A stretch of 64,000 bases of DNA from Mycobacterium sp. PSTR-4-N (GTDB lineage: Bacteria; Actinomycetota; Actinomycetes; Mycobacteriales; Mycobacteriaceae). Below the pieces are notes generated by a model, which made no database searches, had not been told where the DNA came from, and saw nothing but the letters and a program-made list of their open reading frames with translations. This document shows, one piece after another, positions 1-8,827 of this stretch. The position numbers were made by a program, and so were the translations under genes. Location: NCBI RefSeq assembly GCF_022348085.1, contig NZ_JAKRFN010000027.1, positions 17,240-81,239 of the forward strand, written 5' to 3'. Position 1 is the stretch's first letter; every line of letters begins with the position of its first letter.

Positions 1-1300
1 TTCGGCGTACTTCAACGCACCCAGACCTATCGCCGCACCGAGAGTGCCCACATCGTCGTCGGGCAGGTTGGGTGAGCGGTCCGCGACTAACGGCGCCCAC
101 GCTGGATCGCTTCGTCGACGAGTTCGATGAACTTCATCGGGTCTCCGCTGCGGCTGCGCAGGCGTATGCGGTTGGCGTCGAGGACGAGGCCGAAGTTGAC
201 GTGTACGGGCCGCACAGGTGGCCGCAGCCACCCTGCCATCTCCGCCACCGCCCACACCATCTGCAGGTGCTGTGCCTGTTCGGTGCCGATGACGTAGAGC
301 AGCAGTGTCGCCTTCACGTGCTCCACCCGGTCGATCACGCAGGCGAGGTCGCTAGTCGCATAGTTGAACCCACCGGTGCGGGCTAGCACGATCAGCGGCA
401 GAGGCGCGCCCTCTCGGTTGGTGAACCCGGGCACGAATACGACTTCGGCACCGTCGGATTCGATGAGCAGACCCGCACTCTCCAGCCGGGTGAGGACGTC
501 GGGCATCAGGAACTGATACGTCGACTCACCAGCCAGGTCGTCGTCGGTCAACAGGATGCCGAGTTTGGCGTACGGCTCGTTGAAGTGCCTGGTGGATTCA
601 GCGACGAGGACACTCCACAGTGCCGTGGTCTGCGAGTCCCGACGGCCTTGGAGCTTCACGACCCGCTCCCGCTCCCGCGCCCGCGCCTTGAAGGATTCGT
701 CGTCATCGAACTTGAGCCGGGCCTGCTTGTAGAACGCGTCGAGATCACCAACGGTGAAGTCGGCGACGGCGTCGGTGCCGGCCTCGTCGACGAGGTGCTC
801 GATGAGCATGCCGAACGGGGTGCCCCAGTCGCCGATGCTCGCGGATGACGCGGTGGCCATCGAAGCCGTAGAGGCGGGCCAACGCGTCGCCGACGACGGT
901 CGTTCGCAGATGACCGACGTGCATCTCCTTGCCGACGTTGGGTGCCGAGTAATCGATGACGACGGTTTCAAGCGTGGTCGGCAACTGCACACCGAGGCGA
1001 GAATCTTCCGACATCAGCGTCATCTGCTCGTCAAGGAACGGGCCGCGGAAGGTGACGTTGATGAAACCTGGCCCTGCGACCTCCAGTGACGCCACCGGGC
1101 TGGCATCGGTCATGTCGAGCATCTCCCCCGGCGACCTGCCGAGGGTCGCGGCCCAGCCGTCGTGCCACGTCCAACGCGCCGTTGGCCTGAGCGTCGGCGT
1201 GATCGCTTGTACGCACGACCGGATCTATGTCGGGCGCACCGGCAACTTTAGCGAACGCCGGCGACAACAGTTGGGCAGCGATGCCTAGCGGGTCGGCCAT
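1..1300 (-). pseudogene. argS: Arginyl-tRNA synthetase remnant, frameshifted, runs off the left edge
   Basis: Read on the minus strand, the pieces are collinear with class I ArgRS. About 1300 to 1110 encodes an N-terminal domain starting MADPLGIAAQLL. About 1122 to 860 encodes the catalytic start with SAPNVGKEMHVGHLR, which contains the HVGH-type ATP-binding signature. About 855 to 90 encodes GDWGTPFGMLIEHL and the following catalytic domain. Each piece is in a different frame, and another shift near position 88 is needed to continue into LPDDDVGTLGAAIGLGALK. At least three frameshifts rule out a functional enzyme. The rest lies outside the window. Confidence 0.9.
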
Positions 1301-1399
1301 GAGCCAAGGAGCCTAGCGAGACAGCGCCAGAATCAACGACTCATTTCTTTCTTTGAGCAGGCTTGTATTCGGCGCTTGGTGTCAGCCTGTTCCAGGCAA

Positions 1400-1600
1400 G
1401 CGAACTTAGAGCGCGGCCCTGCGCCGGTAGAGCGGGCCGACCTCAACCCCGGCGGATCACGGCTGCGATCGACAACCTCGCGAAACCCCGCTCGGCCAAC
1501 TCGTCGATCACCGCGTTGCGGATTGCCGCGGTGATCCGTGGTCGTAGGGCGGCGGCGCGGGTCTCGGATCGGCGAGTCGACGTCGGCCGATACCAATAGG
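1400..1600 (-). pseudogene. TetR-family regulator remnant (HTH only)
   Basis: The minus strand encodes ITAAIRNAVIDELAERGF followed by ARLSIAAV, then a stop, and after a frame change GPLYRRRAAL. This matches the N-terminal helix-turn-helix of the intact TetR at 32104-32697, which reads AVLAELAERGYARLSMEAV and later GKSALYRRWPSKL. No usable start codon and no ligand-binding domain are visible. It sits divergently from the SnoaL/NmrA pair, as the intact TetR sits divergently from an intact NmrA gene at 32 kb. Confidence 0.7.
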
Positions 1601-1678
1601 ACGAGACGGTACCGGTCCAGCATGTACGGTTATGGAATGGACGAGACCGACCCGTGCCGTCCGTAGGTGGGAGAGATC

Positions 1679-2116
1679 ATGACATCTGACGAAGTCGTTC
1701 GCCGCGCATTGCAGCTGCTGCTCGCACAGGACATGGCCGGCTTCGCCGGGCTGTGGGCGGAGGAGGGCGTGCTGGAATTCCCATTCGCCGCGCCCGGTTT
1801 TCCGACTCGCGTGCAGGGACGTGCGGCGGTGGCGAAGTACCTGAGTGACTACCCGGACATCCTGCAGATCAAGGACATCCCTCGGCAGAGGGTCCATCAG
1901 AGTGTCGATCCGGACGTGGTGATCGTCGAATTCGAGATCACCGGGACCGTCACCGCCACCGGGGCGCCGTACCGGATGACCTACATTGCGGTGATCACCA
2001 CGCGCAACGGTGAAATCCAGTCCTACCGTGACTACTGGAGCCCAGCGGCGGCTGCCGACGTGATAGGTGGCGCGCAGGCACTGCTGAACGCATTTCCCGG
2101 GTCGACGCATGAGTAG
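1679..2116 (+). CDS. SnoaL-like / NTF2-fold protein
   Basis: This is a small single-domain protein of about 145 residues with the alpha+beta cone pattern of the SnoaL/NTF2 superfamily. It has an N-terminal helix (VVRRALQLLLAQDMAGFAGLW), then EEGVLEFPFAAPG, the central GRAAVAKYL segment, and strands ending in the common NGEIQSYRDYW motif. Members act as small-molecule isomerases, cyclases or binding proteins, so the substrate cannot be inferred. I prefer the ATG at 1679 over the GTG at 1667 because GGTGGGAGAG lies just upstream of it. Its stop overlaps the ATG of the NmrA remnant by 8 bp, so the two were once co-transcribed. Confidence 0.75.
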   Translation: MTSDEVVRRALQLLLAQDMAGFAGLWAEEGVLEFPFAAPGFPTRVQGRAAVAKYLSDYPDILQIKDIPRQRVHQSVDPDVVIVEFEITGTVTATGAPYRMTYIAVITTRNGEIQSYRDYWSPAAAADVIGGAQALLNAFPGSTHE

Positions 2117-2661
2117 AGTCCTGGCCACCGGAGCCACCGCAACGACCAGCAGCACGGCGGCGGACTTCCTGGCCGGACGCGGCGTCGCGACTCGCCTGAG
2201 ACATGAAACCGAACACAACCCGGCAGCTTCGGCTCGATTGGGCCGACCAAGAGACCTGCAACGAAGCGCTGCAAGGCATCTCCGCGATCTACTTCATCGC
2301 CCCCAGGGGCCTCAGTGAACCGGTGCCCCTGGTAGCGGTGTTCCTCGACGACGCCGCGCACGACACCGCGCACATCCTGACCGGGCCTGCGGCACTCACC
2401 TGCACCGATGCTGCCGACATCCTCACCCGACTGACCGGTCACACCGTCCGGCGCCAATCCGTCTCGGAGGAGGAGGTCGCCAGCCGCATCGCCCAGCACG
2501 GCGTACCCGCTGCAATCGGGAAGGTCCTCACCGCCACGGACGTCGCCATCGCCATCGCCGACGGAGACGAAGACCACGCCACCGACACCGACACCGACGA
2601 GCGAATCGCCAGCCAACCTGCTCGCAGCTTCAGCACCTCCGAAACAAAGGAAATCCAATGA
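2109..2661 (+). pseudogene. NmrA-like NAD(P)-binding protein, frameshifted and internally deleted
   Basis: The first frame reads MSRVLATGATATTSSTAADF, the nucleotide-binding start of NmrA/SDR-type proteins. After a frameshift near 2200 the next frame reads NEALQGISAIYFIAPRG and then VPLVAVFLDDA. It jumps directly to HILTGPAALTCTDAADIL and the C-terminus. Aligned with the intact 273-residue homologue at 31146-31967, roughly 100 central residues are missing, and the first glycine motif GATGTTG has become GATATTS. It is therefore a dead paralogue. Confidence 0.85.
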
Positions 2662-3929
2662 AACAGTTGCTATTTCACGACGACGTCCAGTTCTGGTTCG
2701 AGACACTGCGCGTCATCGGGCATGCCAGCTACGGTGGGGCAGACTTCGGCGAGGTAGTCGCGACCGCATCTCAGATCACGGCAGGCGACTACGACAGCTG
2801 GCACGACGCCTGGCTCGCCACGGCGGAGCGGGTGGAGGCAGAAGCCCGCGCAGCCCATCCCATCAGCGCACGCGACGGCTTCCTTCGCGCATCGACCTAT
2901 TACCGGTCCGCCGAGTTCTTCCTGCATGGCAACCCCGACGACCCGCGCATAGAGCACGCGTTCACCCGAGGCGTCGCCTGCTTCCGTTCCGCGATCGCCC
3001 ACCTCGCCGCGGTCGAACCCGTCGAAATCCCCTACGGGGAGACGACCCTCAGTGGCTACTTCTACCGCGCATCGGGTGAGCGGCCAAAGCCGACGCTGGT
3101 CATGCACAACGGTTTCGACGGCAGCGCCGAGGAGCTCCACTTCTTCGGAGCCGTCGGAGGTCAAGAACGCGGCTACCACGTCCTGACCTTCGATGGGCCA
3201 GGCCAGGCGACCGCAATCCACCGCGACAAGCTGCCGTTCCGTCCCGACTGGGAGAACGTCGTCGGCCCCGTGCTGGACTTCCTGCTCACCGACCGCAGCG
3301 TCGACCCGGCGCGCATCGCCCTGCTCGGCCTGAGCCTTGGCGGCATGCTCGCACCCCGAGCAGCAGCTTTCGAAACGCGACTGGCCGCGGTGGTGGCCGT
3401 CGACGGCGTTTACGACGGGAGCACCGCCATCACCACGTTCCTCGAACTGGACCGCGTGGAGATCTCCAGGAGAGCCAATGCCGACCACGACGAGGAACTC
3501 GACGAACTGATCGCCGCCGCCCGCGACGACAGTCCCGTCATCCGCTGGGCCTACGGCCACGGCCGGTACGCGATGGGCGTCCAGACCGACCGCCAGTTCC
3601 TCGCGGCCTTGCTGAAATACAACGTCATGGACGGGATCGCCGAACAGATCACCTGCCCCGTGTTGGTCTGCGAAGCCGCTGAAGACCTGTTCTTCGCCGC
3701 CGATGAGTCGCGTGAGTCAGAGCCGCGGCGCCTCTACGACCACCTCACCGCACCGAAGAAGCTGCTGACCTTCACCGCCACCGAAGGTGCCGCCGAGCAC
3801 TGCCACTCGGGTGCCCAACGACTCGCCGTCGGGCGTATCTTCGACTGGCTCGACGACACGATGCCGCCGCGGCCAGAGCACTATTCCTGGCATCCGCCGA
3901 AAGCAGCTTCGTGGCCGGCAGCGAACTAA
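2658..3929 (+). CDS. Alpha/beta hydrolase (FrsA / 2,6-dihydropseudooxynicotine hydrolase-like)
   Basis: The protein has 423 residues. A helical N-terminal cap-like region (1-125) precedes a serine hydrolase core. The core contains MHNGFDGSAEEL (oxyanion region), FDGPGQ, the nucleophile elbow LLGLSLGGM (Ser at about 225), an acidic residue near CEAAEDLFF, and a late histidine in GAAEHCHSGAQR. The long N-terminal domain and GFDGS motif fit the C-C-bond or ester hydrolases related to 2,6-dihydropseudooxynicotine hydrolase and FrsA. The substrate is unknown. Its ATG overlaps the end of the NmrA remnant, so it was the third gene of that operon. It looks intact. Confidence 0.8.
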   Translation: MKQLLFHDDVQFWFETLRVIGHASYGGADFGEVVATASQITAGDYDSWHDAWLATAERVEAEARAAHPISARDGFLRASTYYRSAEFFLHGNPDDPRIEHAFTRGVACFRSAIAHLAAVEPVEIPYGETTLSGYFYRASGERPKPTLVMHNGFDGSAEELHFFGAVGGQERGYHVLTFDGPGQATAIHRDKLPFRPDWENVVGPVLDFLLTDRSVDPARIALLGLSLGGMLAPRAAAFETRLAAVVAVDGVYDGSTAITTFLELDRVEISRRANADHDEELDELIAAARDDSPVIRWAYGHGRYAMGVQTDRQFLAALLKYNVMDGIAEQITCPVLVCEAAEDLFFAADESRESEPRRLYDHLTAPKKLLTFTATEGAAEHCHSGAQRLAVGRIFDWLDDTMPPRPEHYSWHPPKAASWPAAN

Positions 3930-4165
3930 GCGTGGACGGTGCCATGTCGCAGGTCCAGCTGGACTGCTCGCACAGGTTGGTCAACCAAGCGATGGTGGAG
4001 ACGTAGGCTGTGCAGCCACCTGGCAGGGCGAGCGGCAGGTCGGCGACTGCGCCAGGCCCGGTAGGTGCGCGTGGCGCTCTGGCAGCCCTGTTCACGCAGA
4101 CTCCGGCAGATCGACTCGACCGCAGCACCTTTGGATCGAATCGTGTCGACGAATTTGATGATCAT
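3926..4165 (-). pseudogene. IS3-type transposase OrfB remnant
   Basis: The minus strand starts MIIKFVDTIRSKGAAVESIC and continues RSLREQGCQ and TRTYRAW. This matches the N-terminal HTH region of IS3-family OrfB (pattern FIDEHR...VEPICRVL...GCxIAxxTYY). After that the frame is lost and only short pieces such as VSTIAWLTNLCEQ remain. No DDE catalytic region and no terminal inverted repeats were found. Confidence 0.5.
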
Positions 4166-4560
4166 CGGTTTCGGGGGTCGGTGAAAGTCGTTCGGGGACG
4201 TGGTGACAGTCGTTGTGGCTGTTCCGCTTTTCGGGCCGCTCCCCGCACCCCGGAGCGCACCTTTCGGTGCACCGGACTCTCCTCAAGACCCGGTCACGCT
4301 GCTGTGTCGACGTCCTCGTCGACGTCCGGCCAGGGCGCGGGGATGGCCGCACCCGGCAGCGGCAGCGGGTGACCGGTCCTAGCAGTGAGGCCGTAGGTAC
4401 CGATGCCGACCCCTCAGCCTTCTGAGGCCAGCGAAGTAGGCGCCGCGACAGAGCTGTGGGCCGCTCCATGAGACCGATCTAGCCGATGCGTGGTCTGACG
4501 GTCCGTCTCGACGTCGCATTCGTCACTGCCGAGATGCCGCCTAATGGAGCCGTGTCAGCA
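4166..4560. other. Non-coding or decayed stretch
   Basis: No open frame here resembles a known family. The region follows the IS3-like remnant and may contain decayed orfA or flanking DNA, but I could not confirm that. It ends at the palindromic operator preceding the antiporter. Confidence 0.4.
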
Positions 4561-4562
4561 AC

Positions 4563-4578
4563 TGTACTTTGAGGTACA
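4563..4578. promoter_or_regulatory. TGTAC-N6-GTACA operator 1 (perfect)
   Basis: TGTAC-TTTGAG-GTACA, with flanking bases extending the symmetry to ACTGTAC/GTACAGT. It lies 53 bp upstream of the likely antiporter start at 4631. It belongs to the set of shared palindromes described in the findings. Confidence 0.75.
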
Positions 4579-4630
4579 GTACGCACACCGCTCCTGCGGC
4601 ACAGCGAGGAAGGATCCGCACATCGTCTCG

Positions 4631-5893
4631 TTGACTGTGGTAGCGATCGTCGCGGTCGTGGCATTGCTGTCACCGCTCAGCGTCAAGGTGCTCCGACTGC
4701 CCGTGCCTGCGATCGTGCTCGAGATCCTCCTGGGCGTCATCGTCGGCCCACAGGTGCTCGGCTGGGTGCACATGGACGCTGCGCTGCAGGTGCTGTCGAC
4801 GATCGGTTTGAGCTTCCTCCTGTTGCTCGCCGGGCTGGAGATCGACGTCCGCCAGCTGAAGGGGCCAGTGCTGCGGCGCGCCTCGGGCGCCTTCGTGGTG
4901 TCGTTCGTCCTCGCGGTGGCCGTAGGCGTCGGCCTGGGGATGTTGGGCCTGGCTCGGTCGCCGGTGCTGATGGCCGTGATCCTGTCGGCAACCGGACTCG
5001 GCATCATCCTTCCGGTCCTGAAGGACGCAGGGGTCGTCGAGACCCGAGCAGGGCAAGTCATCGTGGCCGGTGCGTCGATTGCCGAAATAGTGCCCATCAT
5101 CCTTCTCTCCCTGTTGTTCTCAGAAGACACGTCGGCGGGGGTGGGGGCCAAGCTGACGTTGCTAGCGGCGTTTCTCGGATTCACCGGTGCCGTCATCGTC
5201 GTCGTTCTCGGCCTGGAGCGTGCCCACACCGTCTGCAAGACGCTGCTCGACTTGCAGGACACCACCGCCGAGATCCGAGTCCGCGGAACCGTCGCGCTGC
5301 TGCTGGTCTTCGCCTCTCTCGCTACGGCATTCGGGCTCGAGTCAATCCTGGGGGCGTTTCTAGCCGGGGCTGCCTTGACCCTGCTCGACCGCGATGACGA
5401 CATGACCCACACTCAGTTCTATACCAAGCTGCATGCAGTCGGATTTGGCGTCTTCATCCCGTTCTTCTTCGTCGCAACCGGCGTGTCACTCGACGTTCGA
5501 GCACTCGTCGACCAGGTGTCCTCCTTGGCCAAGATCCCTGTCTTCCTCATCGCCCTCCTGGTCGTGCGTGCCTTGCCGGCCGTCTTCTACCGTCCGTTGC
5601 TCGGCCATCGCCGCGACGTCGTGGCCGTAGGTCTGCTGCAAGCCACCTCGCTGAGCATTCCGGTGGTGGCCGGGGGCATCGGCGTGGAGTTGGGCCTGAT
5701 GCAACCGGCCAACTACGCAGCGCTAGTCGCCGCGGGGTTGTTGTCGGTCATCGTCTTTCCACGACTGGCAGTCCTGCTGCTGGCACGGGGGACGAAGGAA
5801 CCTGCCCCGTCAGACGTACGCGCGCACGACGACCTCGACGACGCCGTGGAGCCAAGCCGCGAAATCGACGACCGACCGCGCCCCAACCCGTGA
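4631..5893 (+). CDS. Cation/proton antiporter, CPA2 (KefB/GerN-like)
   Basis: This polytopic membrane protein of about 420 residues has 11-13 hydrophobic segments and the Na+/H+ exchanger fold. Typical motifs are VPAIVLEILLGVIVGPQVLG, FLLLLAGLEIDV, the discontinuous-helix region ATGLGIILPVLKDAG, and FFFVATGVSLDV. It would exchange monovalent cations for protons across the inner membrane. There is no C-terminal RCK/TrkA domain; the tail is short, charged and proline-rich. The frame is open from 4544, but that would begin inside the palindromic operator. A TTG at 4631 behind GAGGAAGGA (4606-4614) gives a normal N-terminus that starts in the first membrane helix. Confidence 0.85.
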   Translation: MTVVAIVAVVALLSPLSVKVLRLPVPAIVLEILLGVIVGPQVLGWVHMDAALQVLSTIGLSFLLLLAGLEIDVRQLKGPVLRRASGAFVVSFVLAVAVGVGLGMLGLARSPVLMAVILSATGLGIILPVLKDAGVVETRAGQVIVAGASIAEIVPIILLSLLFSEDTSAGVGAKLTLLAAFLGFTGAVIVVVLGLERAHTVCKTLLDLQDTTAEIRVRGTVALLLVFASLATAFGLESILGAFLAGAALTLLDRDDDMTHTQFYTKLHAVGFGVFIPFFFVATGVSLDVRALVDQVSSLAKIPVFLIALLVVRALPAVFYRPLLGHRRDVVAVGLLQATSLSIPVVAGGIGVELGLMQPANYAALVAAGLLSVIVFPRLAVLLLARGTKEPAPSDVRAHDDLDDAVEPSREIDDRPRPNP

Positions 5894-6019
5894 CGCCCGT
5901 CGCAGACTCCCTGAAGTCTCTCGACGAATTGCACGCAGATGATCTCGTCAGTGCTCACGTCGTGTCCCCAAGGTCGTCGTCAACCTCTTGACTGCCCGGC
6001 GAGCTCGTGCGATCCGAAA

Positions 6020-6035
6020 TGTACGGCTGAGTACA
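6020..6035. promoter_or_regulatory. TGTAC-N6-GTACA operator 2 (perfect)
   Basis: TGTAC-GGCTGA-GTACA, extended to ATGTAC/GTACAT. It lies 88 bp upstream of the TetR gene at 6123, consistent with autoregulation. Confidence 0.75.
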
Positions 6036-6122
6036 TCCGGCTGTGACGAACTCGCGGTATCGGCTCGACGGTGCGTGCGGTCGACGGGGGAAGTGCGACT
6101 GACGAGACGCTATCCTGGTTAG

Positions 6123-6794
6123 ATGGCAGTAACGCGGACGCTCGAGAAGGCTGCAACGGGCGAGACTCCGAGGCCGCCGTTGTCGCCGCGTGGCCTGCGC
6201 AGCGGTACCGCAATCGTCGACGCGGCCGCGACCATGATGCGTCACAGTGGTGTGGCGTCGACCAGTCTCGACGACGTTCTGGCGGCGGCGGGTTGCGGCA
6301 AATCGCAGCTTTATCACTACTTCGACGACAGAGCCGACCTCATCCGGGCAGTCATCGACCGTCAGGTCGAACTGATCTTGGCGGCGCAACCGGCGATACA
6401 TCACGCGGATTCCTGGGCGGGCCTGCGGCGGTGGGCTGACCAGGTGTTGGAGAGTCACCGTGTCGTCGACGGGCCGTTCGCGTGCCCGCTCGGATCGATG
6501 GCTGCTGAACTCAAGAATGATGACGCCTACCTTCCACACTTGGACGCGGCCTTCCGCCGATGGGAGGAACCGCTGGCGCGCGGCCTGGAGGTCATGCGCG
6601 AACGGGGTCAGCTCACACGGCAATCAAACCCTGATCGACTTGCCCAATCGATCGTCGCCGCTGTGCAGGGCGGGTTGATGATGGCCCAAATACACGATGA
6701 CGGAGCGGTTTTCGAGGATGCGGTGGAAAATGCGCTGCTGTCCTTGCGTCGCAGGGCAACGCCACGGCGACGGCCGGTCGCGGCGAAGAGCTGA
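6123..6794 (+). CDS. TetR-family regulator, LmrA/YxaF-like (copy 1)
   Basis: The protein has 223 residues. The N-terminal TetR HTH (about 25-75) includes IVDAAATMMRHSGVASTSLD, VLAAAGCGKSQLYHYF and DDRADLIRAVID. The C-terminal domain carries VDGPFACPLGSMAAEL, typical of LmrA/YxaF-type repressors that sense small hydrophobic or redox-active ligands. The Cys in FACPL is conserved in all three paralogues of this window (6123, 6832 and 30496). It is preceded by a perfect TGTAC-N6-GTACA palindrome, so it is the best candidate for the regulator of that site. The Arg-rich C-terminus is unusual. Confidence 0.85.
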   Translation: MAVTRTLEKAATGETPRPPLSPRGLRSGTAIVDAAATMMRHSGVASTSLDDVLAAAGCGKSQLYHYFDDRADLIRAVIDRQVELILAAQPAIHHADSWAGLRRWADQVLESHRVVDGPFACPLGSMAAELKNDDAYLPHLDAAFRRWEEPLARGLEVMRERGQLTRQSNPDRLAQSIVAAVQGGLMMAQIHDDGAVFEDAVENALLSLRRRATPRRRPVAAKS

Positions 6795-6831
6795 CTGAGC
6801 CGGGTTCCACTTGAGTGGACGAGATCTCGGT

Positions 6832-7455
6832 CTAGACCTGGTAGCGCCGCAGGGCCGCCACCGCGTCGTCGAGCACGTCGCGCATGACTTCGATTCGGCC
6901 GTGGACTGAGGCAAGGAGGTATCCGCCTTGCACAGCCGCGAGGAGACTGGCGGCGAGGCGGTCCGGATCGGCGTCGGAATCCAACTCGCCGCACTCCTGA
7001 ATCCGGCGCAAACCGGCCGCCAGGTGCCCCTCCCAGGTGCGGAATGCAGCATCTAACGCAGGCCGGTACTCCGGGGAGTGTCTCAATTCCGTCGCCAGGG
7101 TCGCGAGGGGACACGCGAACGGACCATCCACGGCGTGTTGTGCGTTCACGACGCGCGACAGCCACGCATCGAGCCCGTCCCACGAATCGATCGAGTCGGC
7201 GCCATCGTGACCGTCGAGTTGGACCGCGAGTTCCCGATCGATGACCGCTCGGACTAGTTCTGTCTTGTTGCGGAAATGGAGATCAAGATCTCTGGCTTCG
7301 GTCGCGTGAGAGATGTCGCCGATCGACGTCGCGGCAACGCCGCGGCGGTACATCATCGATGCTGCAGCATCGACGATCGCCGCACGTGCGTGCTGGTGAT
7401 GACGGTGCGTGGCAGATGTGTGGCCACCGGTTGTTGGGGTCGGGCCTTCGTTCAT
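6832..7455 (-). CDS. TetR-family regulator, LmrA/YxaF-like (copy 2)
   Basis: The 207-residue protein is closely similar throughout to the TetR at 30496-31149 (shared VDGPFACPL, YRPALDAAFR, GYLLASVHGRIE and the C-terminal ALRRYQV). The DNA-recognition helix differs: it reads IGDISHATEARDLDLHFRN here and PGDVARASGAEPKELRRHFRD in the other copy. They may therefore differ in affinity. Start chosen at the ATG 7455, preceded by AGGAGA; a longer in-frame reading upstream belongs to an acyl-CoA synthetase fragment. There is no palindromic operator directly upstream, unlike copy 1. Confidence 0.85.
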   Translation of the reverse strand: MNEGPTPTTGGHTSATHRHHQHARAAIVDAAASMMYRRGVAATSIGDISHATEARDLDLHFRNKTELVRAVIDRELAVQLDGHDGADSIDSWDGLDAWLSRVVNAQHAVDGPFACPLATLATELRHSPEYRPALDAAFRTWEGHLAAGLRRIQECGELDSDADPDRLAASLLAAVQGGYLLASVHGRIEVMRDVLDDAVAALRRYQV

Positions 7456-7489
7456 TGATTTTCTCCTGTTGACGCGGTCCAACCCGGGC

Positions 7490-7650
7490 CAGAAGCGGCG
7501 GTTGAAAAAGTAGGCTACGTGGTTGTAGCAGGTCTGAGTCAGACACCCACCGGTGGTGGGCACGATGCCCTTGGGCCTGCCGGTGGTCGCGGAGGTGTAC
7601 GGGCAGGAACAGCGGGTGTTCGGAGTCAAGAACTCGGGCCCGTGTTGCGT
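7490..7650 (-). pseudogene. Acetyl-CoA synthetase fragment (AMP-binding motif)
   Basis: In two minus frames, LDSEHPLFLP is followed by YTSATTGRPKGIV and TTGGCLTQTCYNH. This is the AMP-binding (A3) motif and downstream region of acetyl-CoA synthetase (normal YTSGTTGKPKGI). Only about 50 residues survive and the critical Gly is Ala. A separate N-terminal acetyl-CoA synthetase piece lies at 37581-37937 in this window. Confidence 0.7.
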
Positions 7651-7765
7651 TCGGCGACGCCTTCGGCGGCGCGCTTGAAGTCAAGCGAAGCAGGCAATTC
7701 GCCGCGTACACCTCTACGGACTTGCCGCTCTGAGGCTCCCACATCGGCGGTTACAAATGTGCCAC
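7610..7765 (-). pseudogene. Cutinase-like fragment
   Basis: The minus strand reads GKSVEVYAAN in one frame and PASLDFKRAAEGVAERN in the next. This matches GKSMDVYAANYPASLDFKHA of the intact cutinase at 46719-47456. It then stops. It abuts the acetyl-CoA synthetase fragment, so two unrelated gene pieces have been joined here. Confidence 0.7.
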
Positions 7766-7922
7766 GTCGTGAATACGACGGGGTCGCGTTCACTGCCGGT
7801 CGCGAATAGCCAGCCGGCCCGAAGGCGCCGGCATGAACTAGCGCGGAGCTACCATTGTTATCCCGCGACCGCGGACGCCTCCATGTTGGTTCGCCCGAGG
7901 CAGGTCGAGTGGACAGGCATAC

Positions 7923-7938
7923 TGCACTACGCGGTACA
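7923..7938. promoter_or_regulatory. TGTAC-N6-GTACA operator-like site (one mismatch)
   Basis: TGCAC-TACGCG-GTACA. The spacer TACGCG resembles the spacers TACGAG and TACGGG of the perfect sites at 48853 and 47698, supporting common origin. It is 24 bp upstream of the ATG at 7962. Confidence 0.5.
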
Positions 7939-7961
7939 TCTGCCGGGCTACGCGGTTCGGG

Positions 7962-8360
7962 ATGACCGGCCTCAGCAAAGCGCTCGGCATCGTCGCCATC
8001 CTAAGTCGTGCAGACCGCCGTTACGGCCCTTGCTGGCACGGAGACATCCCGGCGGCTCTGCGGGTGGTCGACGGCGACACCGTGAACGTCCTCGACGTGG
8101 AGGCGTCAACCAGCGAGGTGTTCCGTTGGCTCGACATTGCCGTTCGGGCGCTCCATGTGCGCTACTCGCCATGTTTGCGCCGATCGCACAATCTGAACTA
8201 CTCGGTTCACTTCGAGATGAACTGCGCGGTACAATTTGCGCTGCGCCGCTCGGGCGGTTTGACGCCGGGGCACATCCTCTCAGATCGCATGCGCTACAGA
8301 GGAATTGGAGTCGGATGGGCGGGCAAATGGCCGATACGGATGCGACGATTCGCGAGATGA
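7962..8360 (+). CDS. Hypothetical protein, possibly decayed
   Basis: This is an open frame of 132 codons. The central part reads HGDIPAALRVVDGDTVNVLD and later STSEVFRWLDIAVRALHV, which looks like a folded alpha/beta protein, but no family is recognised. The C-terminal third is basic and overlaps the start of the ANTAR-like gene in another frame, so the true protein may be shorter or broken. It is included because an operator-like palindrome sits just upstream. Confidence 0.25.
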   Translation: MTGLSKALGIVAILSRADRRYGPCWHGDIPAALRVVDGDTVNVLDVEASTSEVFRWLDIAVRALHVRYSPCLRRSHNLNYSVHFEMNCAVQFALRRSGGLTPGHILSDRMRYRGIGVGWAGKWPIRMRRFAR

Positions 8361-8827
8361 TCGACAAAGCCATAGGGGTGCTGATGACGCTGCGCGGGTG
8401 CTCGGAGCGGGCGGCGTTCGACGAACTCGTCGTAGCGCTACAGGATATAGGCGTGGACCCGTCCGGCGTCGGTGGCGGCGATCGCCGTGTCGATGATTCT
8501 CCGCACGCCGCGGGGTGGGTTCATGTGGTTGAAGTGCAGAAAGTGCCCGCCAACGGTGACTACGACCCCGGTGGGCTGACGATGGTCTGCAGGTTACCTC
8601 TGCTGCGCGACGCCGACGGGGTCGTCGGGCAGGCCCACTGGGAAGGTCCCGATGCCGATGGGTCGGTGTTGCAGTACGGGGTGATGACCCCCACCAGCTC
8701 TACGGTGCTGATTGCCACTGCCGACTTGGCGGTAGCCACCCGCGCCCTGAGCTGGATCCACGGTGGGCGCCTCGTCCAGCGCACCGTCACCTACGGCGGA
8801 TGGACCGGGCATCGACCGAATCCCTGA
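8315..8827 (+). CDS. ANTAR-like helical domain protein
   Basis: The protein has about 170 residues. The N-terminus (IREMIDKAIGVLMTLRGCSERAAFDEL) strongly resembles the three-helix ANTAR RNA-binding domain, which usually reads I..A.G.LM...G.....AF..L. The second half, with GGLTMVCRLPLLRDADGVVG and LDAWSW-like strands, is unrecognised. ANTAR proteins act as transcription antiterminators on nascent RNA, and in mycobacteria they often control metabolic genes. No phosphoreceiver, GAF or PAS domain is attached. Start at ATG 8315, with GGAG five bases upstream. Confidence 0.6.
   Translation: MGGQMADTDATIREMIDKAIGVLMTLRGCSERAAFDELVVALQDIGVDPSGVGGGDRRVDDSPHAAGWVHVVEVQKVPANGDYDPGGLTMVCRLPLLRDADGVVGQAHWEGPDADGSVLQYGVMTPTSSTVLIATADLAVATRALSWIHGGRLVQRTVTYGGWTGHRPNP

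Noticed and set aside
7596..7611. TGTAC-GGGCAG-GAACA, a one-mismatch operator-like site
   Set aside because: It lies inside the acetyl-CoA synthetase/cutinase scraps and is not near any start codon. At one mismatch a chance hit is plausible.
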